Assembly: GCF_030816195.1 (NCBI RefSeq)
Contig: NZ_JAUSXS010000001.1
Span: forward strand, 5,479,501 to 5,543,500
Reading direction: 5' to 3'
DNA: 64,000 nucleotides
Source: Pseudomonas sp. W4I3
GTDB taxonomy: Bacteria; Pseudomonadota; Gammaproteobacteria; Pseudomonadales; Pseudomonadaceae
How positions within the stretch are numbered: the first letter of the stretch is position 1; each line of letters starts with the position of its first letter. The notes beneath the pieces were generated by a model, which made no database searches, had not been told where the DNA came from, and saw only the letters and a list, made by a program, of their open reading frames with translations. This document shows, in pieces, positions 7,347 to 17,067 of the stretch. The position numbers were made by a program, and so were the translations under genes.

Positions 7347-9296
7347 ATGGGTTTTCCCAAAACTGCGCCTATGCGCTATCTGCTGTTGATAACCGGTGCC
7401 TGGCTGGTTGTTTTCCTGCTCACTCGCAGCGTGCTGCTCATCACTCACCTGGACGAGGTGAGCGGCAACCTGCTGCCGGTGTTTGGCGTGGGTGTGCTCT
7501 ACGACCTCGGTTTCCTGGCCTATGCGGCGCTGCCGCTGGGGCTGTACCTGTTGCTGTGCCCGCCTGCGCTGTGGCGCCGCCGTGGTCACCGCTGGTTCCT
7601 GCAAGCGCTGCTCACGGTGAGCCTGTTCGCGATGCTGTTCACGTCGGTGGCCGAATGGCTGTTCTGGGATGAATTCGGCGTGCGCTTCAACTTTATTGCC
7701 GTTGATTATCTGGTGTACTCCGACGAGGTATTGAACAACCTGTTGGAGTCCTACCCGATCGGCAAGCTGCTCAGCCTGCTGGCGATGCTCGCGCTGATCC
7801 TGAGCGTGGTACTGCGCAAGCCTTTCAACGCGGCGATGGCCGCGCCTTTGCCGGTGCTGCGTGGCCGCTTGGTGAGTGCCCTGGCCTTGCTGGTGGTCGC
7901 CGGCCTCAGCCTGCAGTTGATCAGCCAGGACAGCCCGCGCACCCAAGGCGGCAACGCGTACAACAACGAACTGGCCAGTAATGGTCCCTATCAGTTCTTT
8001 GCCGCGTTCCGGAACAACGAACTGGACTACACACAGTTCTATAAAAGCCTGCCGACCGAGGTGGTCGCCAAGCAATTGCGCGCCGAACTCAGTGAGCCTA
8101 ATGCGCGCTTCGTCGACCAGGACCCGCTGGATATCCGCCGCGCCATCACCAACCCCGGCACGCTGCGCAAACCCAATATCGTGCTGGTCACCATCGAGAG
8201 CTTCAGCGCCAAATACATGGGCAGCAACGGTGATGAGCGCAACCTCACACCCAACCTCGATGCGCTGCGCAAACAGAGCCTGTTCTTCAATAACTTCTAT
8301 GCCACCGGTACGCGTACCGACCGTGGCCTGGAAGCCATCACCCTGGCGATTCCTCCTACGCCCGGGCGCTCTATCGTCAAGCGCATCGGCCGCGAAAGCG
8401 GTTTCGCCAGCCTGGGGCAGCAGCTCTCCGCGATTGGCTACGACAGCGTGTTCGTCTACGGCGGGCGCGGCTATTTCGACAACATGAACGCGTTTTTCAG
8501 CGGCAATGGCTACCGCGTCGTCGACCAGAGCAGCGTGCCCGAATCAGAAATCTCGTTCAAAAATGCCTGGGGCATGGCCGACGAGGATCTCTACAAACAA
8601 ACCCTGAAACTGGCCGACGGCGACTACGCCAAGCAGCAGCCGTTCCTGCTGCAGTTGATGACCACCTCCAACCACCGCCCCTACACCTACCCGGACGGGC
8701 GTATCGATATCAAATCCGGCAAGGGCCGCGACGGTGCGGTGAAATACACCGACTACGCCATCGGCCAATTCCTCGACGCCGCGCGGCAGAAGCCCTGGTT
8801 CGATAACACGATCTTCGTGTTTGTTGCCGACCACACCGCCGGCAGCGCAGGCAAGGAAGACCTGCCCATCACCAACTACCAGATACCGCTGTTTATCTAT
8901 GCGCCCAAGCTGATCGACGCCCGAGAAAACGCGCAACTGGCCAGCCAGATCGACCTCGCGCCCACGCTGCTGGGCCTGATCAACCTGAGCTACGAATCAA
9001 CGTTCTTCGGCCGCAACCTGCTGCAGGACAATCCGCTGCCACCGCGCGTGGTGGTCGGCAACTACCAGCACCTGGGCCTGTTTGATGGGACTAACCTGGC
9101 GATCCTCAGCCCGCGCAAAGGCCTGCGTCGCCATGACCAGGCGCTGGGTGACAGCCAGGAACTGCGCGTGGGCAGCGATGACCCGTTGATCCAACGGGCC
9201 ATCACTTATTACCAGGCCGCCAGCTATGACTACAAACAACAATTGCTGAGCTGGAGAGCCCCCAAGGAAGAGGCCCCTGTCTTGAGCACACGCTAA
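7347..9296 (+). CDS. LTA synthase / sulfatase-family membrane transferase (LtaS/OpgB-like)
   Basis: 649 residues from the ATG at 7347, preceded by AAAAGGA; the frame stays open upstream but that part is not family-like. Five hydrophobic segments occupy about residues 12-230. The periplasmic sulfatase-fold domain follows, with metal Glu in VTIESFSAKYMG, the nucleophile Thr in ATGTRTDRGLEA, and metal ligands in FVADHTAGS. Gram-negative members transfer phosphoglycerol or phosphoethanolamine to envelope glycans or lipids; the acceptor here is not known. A candidate ColR box upstream links it to the ColRS envelope response. A terminator follows directly. Confidence 0.88.
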   Translation: MGFPKTAPMRYLLLITGAWLVVFLLTRSVLLITHLDEVSGNLLPVFGVGVLYDLGFLAYAALPLGLYLLLCPPALWRRRGHRWFLQALLTVSLFAMLFTSVAEWLFWDEFGVRFNFIAVDYLVYSDEVLNNLLESYPIGKLLSLLAMLALILSVVLRKPFNAAMAAPLPVLRGRLVSALALLVVAGLSLQLISQDSPRTQGGNAYNNELASNGPYQFFAAFRNNELDYTQFYKSLPTEVVAKQLRAELSEPNARFVDQDPLDIRRAITNPGTLRKPNIVLVTIESFSAKYMGSNGDERNLTPNLDALRKQSLFFNNFYATGTRTDRGLEAITLAIPPTPGRSIVKRIGRESGFASLGQQLSAIGYDSVFVYGGRGYFDNMNAFFSGNGYRVVDQSSVPESEISFKNAWGMADEDLYKQTLKLADGDYAKQQPFLLQLMTTSNHRPYTYPDGRIDIKSGKGRDGAVKYTDYAIGQFLDAARQKPWFDNTIFVFVADHTAGSAGKEDLPITNYQIPLFIYAPKLIDARENAQLASQIDLAPTLLGLINLSYESTFFGRNLLQDNPLPPRVVVGNYQHLGLFDGTNLAILSPRKGLRRHDQALGDSQELRVGSDDPLIQRAITYYQAASYDYKQQLLSWRAPKEEAPVLSTR

Positions 9297-9300
9297 TCGG

Positions 9301-9334
9301 AAAGTCCCGTACAGGTGAGTACGGGACTTTTTTT
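9301..9334 (+). terminator. Rho-independent terminator after the LtaS-like gene
   Basis: AAAGTCCCGTAC/GTACGGGACTTT is a perfect 12-bp stem with an AGGTGA loop, followed by a T run. It starts 4 bp after the stop and ends 13 bp before the PAP2 start, so the downstream gene needs read-through or its own start site. Confidence 0.9.
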
Positions 9335-9347
9335 GCCAAGGTTCGTC

Positions 9348-10067
9348 ATGAATCCCCCCGCCTCTCTTCCCGTTTCAAAACCGCTGAATTTCTGGCTGTG
9401 TCTAGGCCTCCCCGCCGGCGCTGCACTGGCCTTGCTGCTGCTGCAGCTGACCTCGCTGGACATGGACCTGGCCAAACGCTTCTACGACGCTGAGCAGGGT
9501 GCTTTCATTGGCCGCTACAGCTTCTTCCTCGAAGACATCCTGCATGACCGGGCCAAGCAACTGGTGATCCTGTTCTCGGTACTGGCGATCCTCGCACTGG
9601 TCGGCAGTTTCATCCTGCAGCGACTCAGGCCTTATCGCCGCGAGCTGGTGTGCCTGGTGCTTTCCCTGGGATTGGCGACGGCCTTTGTGGCGCCGCTGAA
9701 AACTGTCACCGCCGTGCAATGCCCGTGGAGCCTCAAGGAGTTTGGTGGCCAGGAAACCTACAGCGAACTGCTCAGCCCTCGCCCGCCTACCGATAAACCC
9801 GGTCGCTGCTGGCCGGGCGGGCATGCGGCGACCGGGTTCGCCTTGTTCGCCTGGTTCTTTGCCCTGCGCGATCGCCGGCCACGCATGGCGCGCAACGCAT
9901 TTATCTTTGCGGTGGCCTTGGGCAGCGTCTTTTCAATCAGCCGCATGCTGCAAGGCGCGCACTTTTTTTCCCACAATGTGTGGACGGCAATCTTCTGCTG
10001 GTTGATCTGCCTGGGCCTGTATTGCGTGCTGTTGTACCGGCCATCGAAGTCCGTCACCTCGCTTTGA
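9348..10067 (+). CDS. PAP2-family membrane phosphatase
   Basis: 239 residues from the ATG at 9348 (an earlier in-frame start would sit in the terminator). Six hydrophobic segments. PAP2 motifs: KTVTAVQCPWSL (a diverged C1), WPGGHAATGF (C2, catalytic-site His) and SRMLQGAHFFSHN (C3). The family dephosphorylates lipid phosphates such as undecaprenyl-PP, phosphatidic acid or lipid A phosphates. Being next to the LtaS-like transferase and ColRS, it may act on envelope lipids, but the substrate is not decided by sequence. Confidence 0.87.
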   Translation: MNPPASLPVSKPLNFWLCLGLPAGAALALLLLQLTSLDMDLAKRFYDAEQGAFIGRYSFFLEDILHDRAKQLVILFSVLAILALVGSFILQRLRPYRRELVCLVLSLGLATAFVAPLKTVTAVQCPWSLKEFGGQETYSELLSPRPPTDKPGRCWPGGHAATGFALFAWFFALRDRRPRMARNAFIFAVALGSVFSISRMLQGAHFFSHNVWTAIFCWLICLGLYCVLLYRPSKSVTSL

Positions 10068-10086
10068 CGGCTTGCGCAACCCCCAT

Positions 10087-10124
10087 AAAAAAACCCCGCC
10101 TGCATCGCTGCAGGCGGGGTTTTT
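10087..10124. terminator. Bidirectional terminator between PAP2 gene and groEL
   Basis: A7, ACCCCGCCTGCA/TGCAGGCGGGGT stem with TCGC loop, then T5. Serves the convergent PAP2 gene and the groESL operon. Confidence 0.92.
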
Positions 10125-10145
10125 CAGTAGCCGGGTAAGGCTGGC

Positions 10146-11789
<1,644 letters not shown>

Positions 11790-11838
11790 GATCGATATTC
11801 CTTAAATACTTTGGAGTAAGCGGGAAAATGAGCGGGAA

Positions 11839-12132
11839 TCAGTCTTCCAGTACGGCGAGAATTTCGTTCTCAGCCATTACCAGCAAGTCTTCGCCGTCGA
11901 TTTTCACAGTGTTGCTGCCGGAGTAAGGGCCGAAAACAACCTTGTCACCCACTTTCACGGCCAGCGCACGTACTTCACCGTTTTCCAGGGCCTTGCCTGG
12001 GCCTGCAGCCAGAATCACACCGTGGTTGGCTTTTTCAGCAGCCGAACCTGGCAGGACGATGCCGCCAGCGGTTTTCTTTTCTTCTTCACTGCGACGGATG
12101 ACGACGCGGTCATGCAGAGGACGAAGCTTCAT
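11839..12132 (-). CDS. groS: Co-chaperonin GroES (10 kDa)
   Basis: 97 residues, beginning MKLRPLHDRVVIRRSEEEKK and containing the mobile-loop sequence TAGGIVLPGSA (about residues 21-31) that docks on GroEL. First gene of groESL. A GGAGAG ribosome-binding site precedes the ATG. The 140-bp leader carries hairpins and a heat-shock-type promoter. Confidence 0.99.
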   Translation of the reverse strand: MKLRPLHDRVVIRRSEEEKKTAGGIVLPGSAAEKANHGVILAAGPGKALENGEVRALAVKVGDKVVFGPYSGSNTVKIDGEDLLVMAENEILAVLED

Positions 12133-12272
12133 TGTCGATCTCTCCTAATTGTGTTTTTCATCGGCCGGTATCAATTCCGGCGGGTTAAATTCCGGCGGTG
12201 CCGGTCGCGGTTCGCTGGGCGAACCGCGGAAGTCTGTCTAGTGTCACCACCAGAAACCTTGCGGTGACCGTT
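12133..12272 (-). ncRNA. Structured 5' leader of groES (Pseudomon-groES RNA motif candidate)
   Basis: The transcribed leader contains a perfect hairpin CGCGGTTCG/CGAACCGCG (12206-12228) and a CCGGCACCGCCGG / CCGCCGG / CCGGCC series able to form further stems nearer the start codon. A conserved RNA motif has been described by comparative genomics in front of groES in pseudomonads. The match is by position and architecture; I have not aligned it to the published model. Confidence 0.5.
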
Positions 12273-12300
12273 ACATAAGGGCGCCCAGGCTTATTACAAG
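12273..12300 (-). promoter_or_regulatory. Probable heat-shock (sigma-32) promoter of groESL
   Basis: On the minus strand CTTGTAA (12300-12294) resembles the sigma-32 -35 CTTGAAA; after 11 bases comes GCCCTTAT (12282-12275), six of eight matches to CCCCATNT. This would start transcription about 130 bases before groES. Confidence 0.6.
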
Positions 12301-12345
12301 GGGCAGCGAATGAAATTTTTTGTGTCTGCTCAAGGGTAAATGCAA

Positions 12346-12367
12346 CACGGCACCCGAAGGTGCCGTG
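12346..12367 (-). terminator. Hairpin terminator after fxsA
   Basis: CACGGCACC/GGTGCCGTG stem closed by a TTCG tetraloop on the minus strand, 13 bp after the fxsA stop; only a weak T-rich tail follows. Confidence 0.6.
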
Positions 12368-12379
12368 CCAGTGCAGCGG

Positions 12380-12856
12380 TTATTTGCTGTCGCGGTGCTC
12401 GAACTCGCCTTCGATCACATCCCCTTCACGCCCCAGGGGCTGGCGCGGTGCAGGGCCGCCACGGGGCTGCAGGTCATCGGCGAACGCACGCTGGCGCATG
12501 GCCGCTTCTTCGGCGCGTTGGCGCATCTTGCCGGCCAGCAGCTTACGGGTGACCGGCAGCAGCATGACCAGACCGACCACGTCGCTGATAAAGCCGGGCA
12601 GGATCAACAGGCCACCGGCCAGCGCCATCATCAGGCCTTCGAGCATGGTCTGGGCGGGCAGCTCGCCGCGGTTCAGGCTTTCACGGGCACGCAGCGCCGT
12701 GGCCAGGCCGGCGACGCGCAGCACCAGAACGCCGAGCATCGAGCCGAGGATGATCAGCAACAGTGCCGGGAAAAATCCGATCGCACCGCTGACTTGAACG
12801 AATACGAACAGCTCCAGCACCGGGAACAAAAGAAAAAGCAGCAAAAAAGGGCGCAT
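12380..12856 (-). CDS. fxsA: FxsA family membrane protein
   Basis: 158 residues from the ATG at 12856, placed 9 bases after TGAGGAA; a TTG start 15 bases earlier is possible but lacks a good site. Starts MRPFLLLFLLFPVLELFVF, with about three to four membrane segments, including LLILPGFISDVVGLVMLLP, and a charged C-terminal tail (residues 120-158). FxsA (YtfF) of E. coli is an inner-membrane protein whose overproduction suppresses exclusion of phage T7 by the F plasmid; its normal role is unclear. Located upstream of groESL, as in other pseudomonads. Confidence 0.9.
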   Translation of the reverse strand: MRPFLLLFLLFPVLELFVFVQVSGAIGFFPALLLIILGSMLGVLVLRVAGLATALRARESLNRGELPAQTMLEGLMMALAGGLLILPGFISDVVGLVMLLPVTRKLLAGKMRQRAEEAAMRQRAFADDLQPRGGPAPRQPLGREGDVIEGEFEHRDSK

Positions 12857-12922
12857 CAAATGGTTCCTCAACGCAAGAATGCCTTGCTAGTCCACCTTAG
12901 ATGACGTCGCCTTTTCGTGAAT

Positions 12923-13654
12923 TCAAGCGCTAACGTCTGATTTTTTCGGCCAGGTTTCGGCGTGAGCCAATGAAACCAGGGCTTCGCGTACTTGTGTCGG
13001 CGTGTTGCAGGACTCGGCAAACGGCAACCAATGCAGCGACTGACCGATGCGCAGGTGCATGCCTTCGCTGTCGATACCCACCAGTTGTGCCGGCTCGGTC
13101 GCCGGTAAACCGGCGAGGTGGACGTAGTGGGCGATAGCCTTGGCGTGATCGCTGTTCATGTGCTCGATCATGCTGCGCTCAGCCTTGCCCGCGAATGGGT
13201 TGGCCAAGGTCAGCTGATCGATCCAGTGGATCGCACCAAAGCCACCGATGTAACGGTGGCGCACCGGCTTGAGTACCCAGAAATCGAAGTCGTGGGCCTT
13301 GTGGTAGTTGGCCGACTCGGGGAAGTAGCGGTAATAGCGCTCGGCAGCGGCTTCGATGGCAGCGGCGTCCTCCAGCTTCTCGGCTTGCGCCAGGTAGGTC
13401 AGCCGCCCGACGGCCTGCACATCGTCGGCCTCGCGCTCACCGACCAGCAGCGAGCACTTGGGGTCTTTCTGCAGGTTGTGAGTGTGCTGGGCGATGCGGC
13501 TGATCAGGATCAGCGGGCGGCCCTGCTCGTCGAGGCAGTACGGCACGACCGAACCGAAGGGAAAACCGGGCATGGCTTTGGACAGTGTGGCCAAGGCCCC
13601 ACGGTATTCCTTGAGCAACAGCTCTCGGGCGTTCCTGGCAACGTGCGCGCTCAA
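12923..13654 (-). CDS. HugZ-like FMN-binding split-barrel protein with DUF2470 domain
   Basis: 243 residues from a TTG at 13654. This start is preferred because CAGGAG lies seven bases upstream, whereas the more distal ATG at 13684 has no site. The N-terminal half is a pyridoxamine-phosphate-oxidase-like split barrel (RGALATLSKAMPGFPFGSVVPY, then LISRIAQHTHNLQKDPKCSLLV). The C-terminal half has the DUF2470 pattern MIEHMNSDHAKAIAHY. Relatives (HugZ/HutZ) bind and degrade haem, while others bind flavin. Haem ligands cannot be confirmed by reading, so the substrate remains open. Confidence 0.85.
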   Translation of the reverse strand: MSAHVARNARELLLKEYRGALATLSKAMPGFPFGSVVPYCLDEQGRPLILISRIAQHTHNLQKDPKCSLLVGEREADDVQAVGRLTYLAQAEKLEDAAAIEAAAERYYRYFPESANYHKAHDFDFWVLKPVRHRYIGGFGAIHWIDQLTLANPFAGKAERSMIEHMNSDHAKAIAHYVHLAGLPATEPAQLVGIDSEGMHLRIGQSLHWLPFAESCNTPTQVREALVSLAHAETWPKKSDVSA

Positions 13655-13755
13655 TGTATGACTCCTGGTTGTTTCGCCGCCCATGGCATATGGGAATAGA
13701 TCTCAACACAAGGTAATCAATATCCGCGCAGGTTGCCAGAGCGCTCGATGCAGCG

Positions 13756-14763
13756 TTACCAGGCCACGCCAAACCCTGCGGTGTAGCGGGTTTTGCTCAG
13801 GCTGCTGTCGGAGTCGCCGCTGATGACGTCGCGCTCCGCCTTGAGATTGAGCGATGCCCATTCGGTGACCTTGTAGCGCAGGCCCATCTCGGCATCCAGG
13901 GAGTACTCGGCCGGACCGTCCAGCGGCTTGCCCAGTTCGCCGTTGGTGAAGAATTCCACGGTCTTGCCCACCAGGTAGCGGTTGTAGTTCCACTTCATGG
14001 CCAGGGAATAGAAATTGTCCTTGCCGCCGTCGGCGTATTCGTAATCGGTGCGGTTGACCAGCGAGCCGAGGGAGAACGCGCCCAGCTCGTCGTCCCAGAA
14101 CTGATAGCCCGGGCCGGTACCGACGGTGCGCTGGCGCGCCAGGTCTTCGACCTTGTCGCGCTTGTAGGTCAGGCGGCCCTGCCAGAACCAGTGCTCGGTG
14201 ATAAAGCGGTCGAGGTCGTATTCCAGAGCCCAGTTGTCGGTGGTGGTGACGTCGTCCTGGAACTCGCGGTTGTATTCGCCCTTGCCGGTATGGCGCCACT
14301 GGCCGTGACGGGCCGAGGTCTTGAAGTCGATGTCGTAGTCGTTGGTGTCTTTGTCGGCGCGCTTGTAGTCCAGCGCCAGGTCGACGTTGCCCTTCCAGAC
14401 CAGGTCCTCGATCACAGGCTTGGGCTTGATGATCTGCTGGATACTGGCCAGGTCCACGGTCTTGGGCGCTTCGCCGTTGGCCAGCACGACCTTGCCATCC
14501 TCGGCCGCCTTGAGGGACTTGGCCTTTTCACCGGTATAGGCGTCCTGCTTGACCAGCAACTCCTGGTCGCTCTCCAGGGTTTTGACCTGCTTCCAATCCA
14601 CCGGGATTGCGCCCCCGTAGCTGGTCTGGATCAGCAACTTGCCGCCGTCGAAGACTTTGATCTTGCCGGTCAGGCGGTCACCGTTCTTCAACCAGACGGT
14701 ATCGGCGAGCAAAGGCGTGGAAGCACTGAGGACAGCGAGGCACAACAGGGTTCTGGACAACAT
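13756..14763 (-). CDS. DUF481 family outer-membrane protein
   Basis: 335 residues from the ATG at 14763, which opens a clear signal peptide (MLSRTLLCLAVLSASTPLLA, cut near LLA-DT); a start 72 bases earlier would bury this signal. An N-terminal SH3-like segment (DTVWLKNGDRLTGKIKVFDGG) is followed by alternating beta strands (YKRADKDTNDYDIDFKTSA) that end in an aromatic-type C-terminus (YTAGFGVAW), as in outer-membrane barrels. DUF481 proteins resemble YdiY, a salt-induced outer-membrane protein. Transport function is not known. Confidence 0.87.
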   Translation of the reverse strand: MLSRTLLCLAVLSASTPLLADTVWLKNGDRLTGKIKVFDGGKLLIQTSYGGAIPVDWKQVKTLESDQELLVKQDAYTGEKAKSLKAAEDGKVVLANGEAPKTVDLASIQQIIKPKPVIEDLVWKGNVDLALDYKRADKDTNDYDIDFKTSARHGQWRHTGKGEYNREFQDDVTTTDNWALEYDLDRFITEHWFWQGRLTYKRDKVEDLARQRTVGTGPGYQFWDDELGAFSLGSLVNRTDYEYADGGKDNFYSLAMKWNYNRYLVGKTVEFFTNGELGKPLDGPAEYSLDAEMGLRYKVTEWASLNLKAERDVISGDSDSSLSKTRYTAGFGVAW

Positions 14764-14920
14764 AAGCAGATACGGGGCTCGGGGGTTGGCGAAAAAAGAA
14801 GGGGCTATCGTCGTAGATAGCCTGAACTGACTCAACTATTTATAGTGAGTTCAATTCTCACCGCCAAGTTTACAGACGTTTCTTACAAAAACACCGACGT
14901 TCTCAACGGATAGCCTCACA

Positions 14921-15274
14921 GTGAATGAACCTGCCGACACCCCGCAGAGCCCCGCCGACATGCGCCGCACCGCGCTTTACCTGACGTTGGCGCAAGTGCC
15001 GCCAGGTTGCGTGGTGAGCTACGGGGAGTTGGCGCACCTGGCAGGGCTGGGACGCGCCGCGCGCTGGGTCGGACGTACCTTGAGCCAGCTTCCGGCGGAT
15101 ACCCGACTGCCCTGGCACCGGGTGTTGGGCGCCGGTGGTCGGATAAGTCTGCCGGTGGGCAGTGCCTCAGGTGACGAGCAACGTGCGCGTTTGCGCAGCG
15201 AAGGTGTCAGTATCCTGAACAATCGCGTTGATATTCAGCGCCATGGCTGGCGCCCGGTAGAGCACAGCGGTTAG
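14921..15274 (+). CDS. Alkyltransferase-like protein (MGMT/Ada C-domain fold, no catalytic Cys)
   Basis: 117 residues. The fold signature is QVPPGCVVSYGELAHLAGLGRAARWVGRTL, with the Arg finger/helix-turn-helix region, but the active-site PCHR of O6-methylguanine methyltransferases reads PWHRV (about residues 64-68). Replacement of Cys by Trp defines alkyltransferase-like (Atl) proteins, which bind O6-alkylguanine lesions and hand them to nucleotide excision repair instead of removing the alkyl group. Divergent from the DUF481 gene and 43 bp before ampG. Confidence 0.9.
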   Translation: MNEPADTPQSPADMRRTALYLTLAQVPPGCVVSYGELAHLAGLGRAARWVGRTLSQLPADTRLPWHRVLGAGGRISLPVGSASGDEQRARLRSEGVSILNNRVDIQRHGWRPVEHSG

Positions 15275-15317
15275 AGTGCGCGCTTTGTTTCCGCAAATCT
15301 GAGGCAGACTCCAGCCC

Positions 15318-16850
15318 ATGCCCCGTAAAACCTGGCGCGCCGCGCTCGCCGCCTATGCCAGCCCCTCGACGTTAGTGCTGTTGTTGCTCGGTTTCGCTGC
15401 CGGCCTGCCTTATATGTTGGTGTTCTCGACGCTTTCCGTGTGGCTGCGTGAGGCGGGTGTTGCCCGCGAGACCATCGGTTACGCCAGCCTGATCGGGCTG
15501 GCGTACGCCTTCAAATGGGTCTGGTCGCCGCTGCTCGACCAATGGCGCCTGCCGTTGCTCGGTAAACTCGGGCGCCGGCGTTCCTGGCTGGTGCTTGCCC
15601 AGTCGCTGGTGATCCTCGGATTGATCGGCATGGGTTTTTGTGACCCGCAAAAACACTTGTCCTGGTTGATCGCCATTGCCGTCGTCGTTGCCTTCGCGTC
15701 GGCCACCCAGGACATCGCTGTCGATGCCTACCGCCTGGAAATCGCCGACGACAGCCGCCAGGCCGCCCTCGCCGCCAGCTATATGTCCGGTTATCGCATC
15801 GCCGCCCTGCTCGCCACGGCCGGTGCGCTGTTCTTTGCCGAAGGCTTCGGCTCCACCGGTTTCAACTATAAACACTCGGCGTGGACCGGCACTTACGTGC
15901 TGTTCGGCGTGTTGATGGTGCCGGCACTGCTCACCACCTTGTTCATGCGTGAACCCAACGTGCCGCTGCGCACCCAGCTGCAGGCCGGACGCTACAGCTT
16001 CATGCATCAGTTGGTATCGGTGTTCGTGCTGATCGTGCTGCTGGTGTCGGTGCCGGCGATGTTTACCCAGCTGTACAACACCGATTTCGCCAGCGTGTTG
16101 TTCCAGGGCGTGAGCCTGTGGGAACTGCTGATGGAAGACCGCGCCTTCCTGCGGGCCATCCTCTATATCCTGCTCACCGGCCTGTGCCTTTCGGCCATGG
16201 GCCGCCGTGGCCTGGCGCCGGTGCTGACGCCGGTCAACGACTTCATCCTGCGTTACCGCTGGCAGGCGTTGCTGCTGCTCGGGCTGATCGCCACCTATCG
16301 CATGTCCGACACGGTCATGGGCGTGATGGCCAACGTGTTCTATATCGACCAGGGCTTTACCAAGGACCAGATTGCCGGGGTCAGCAAGATCTTCGGCCTG
16401 ATCATGACCCTGGTCGGTGCCGGCATGGGCGGCCTGTTGATCGTGCGGTTCGGTATTCTGCCGATCCTGTTCATCGGCGGCGTGGCCTCGGCCGGCACTA
16501 ACCTGCTGTTCGTGATGCTCGCCGACATGGGCCCCGACCTGCAGATGCTGATTGTCACCATTTCCCTGGATAACTTCAGCTCGGGCCTGGCCACGTCGGC
16601 GTTTGTCGCGTACCTGTCGAGCCTGACCAACCTCAAGTTCTCCGCCACCCAATACGCGCTGCTCAGCTCGATCATGCTGTTGCTGCCGCGCCTGATCGGC
16701 GGCTATTCCGGGGTGATGGTGGAGAAGTTCGGCTATCACAACTTCTTTATGATCACCTGCCTGCTGGGTGTGCCGACGCTGTTCCTGATTGCCTTGCACT
16801 GGTTCCAGGAGAACCGGCGCATTCGGTTGAATCCGCCGCAGGAAGACTGA
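15318..16850 (+). CDS. ampG: AmpG-type muropeptide permease (MFS)
   Basis: 510 residues with about 14 hydrophobic segments. Starts MPRKTWRAALAAYASPSTLVLLLLGFAAGLPYML, the AmpG N-terminus, and carries ATQDIAVDAYRLEI in helix 4-5, a family signature. It imports anhydro-muropeptides released by cell-wall turnover into the cytoplasm for recycling; in Pseudomonas this flux controls AmpR-dependent beta-lactamase. A later gene in this window (mltF at 63721) encodes a lytic enzyme that makes such products. A paired REP element follows the stop. Confidence 0.93.
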   Translation: MPRKTWRAALAAYASPSTLVLLLLGFAAGLPYMLVFSTLSVWLREAGVARETIGYASLIGLAYAFKWVWSPLLDQWRLPLLGKLGRRRSWLVLAQSLVILGLIGMGFCDPQKHLSWLIAIAVVVAFASATQDIAVDAYRLEIADDSRQAALAASYMSGYRIAALLATAGALFFAEGFGSTGFNYKHSAWTGTYVLFGVLMVPALLTTLFMREPNVPLRTQLQAGRYSFMHQLVSVFVLIVLLVSVPAMFTQLYNTDFASVLFQGVSLWELLMEDRAFLRAILYILLTGLCLSAMGRRGLAPVLTPVNDFILRYRWQALLLLGLIATYRMSDTVMGVMANVFYIDQGFTKDQIAGVSKIFGLIMTLVGAGMGGLLIVRFGILPILFIGGVASAGTNLLFVMLADMGPDLQMLIVTISLDNFSSGLATSAFVAYLSSLTNLKFSATQYALLSSIMLLLPRLIGGYSGVMVEKFGYHNFFMITCLLGVPTLFLIALHWFQENRRIRLNPPQED

Positions 16851-16864
16851 TACGACTCAGTCAG

Positions 16865-16953
16865 TGTGGGAGGGGGCTTGCTCCCGATAGCAGTGTGTCA
16901 GTCAGTGCATCTGACACTGACACATTGCTATCGAGAGCAAGCCCCCTCCCACA
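16865..16953. repeat. REP doublet (REPIN), family 1
   Basis: TGTGGGAGGGGGCTTGCTCC and its inverted copy about 70 bp later, enclosing a variable loop that itself pairs (GTGTCAGTC.../GACACTGAC). 15 bp after ampG. The same element recurs at 19783, 25866 and 27754. Confidence 0.9.
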
Positions 16954-17067
16954 TTGGATCTCCCACAGTCAGTCAGATCCCCCCGCAATGTCACGCCTGT
17001 ACTCCAGCAGCAACCGCCCGTACAATCCCAAGTCATTTCAAGTCCAAGCAACCGACAACGGCCTACC

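Noticed and set aside
13654..13684. ATG at 13684 as the start of the HugZ-like gene
   Set aside because: No ribosome-binding site there; CAGGAG lies between it and the TTG at 13654, which also matches the family N-terminus.
16865..16953. CRISPR array
   Set aside because: Repeats are paired inverted REP elements scattered singly between genes, without regular spacers or cas genes.
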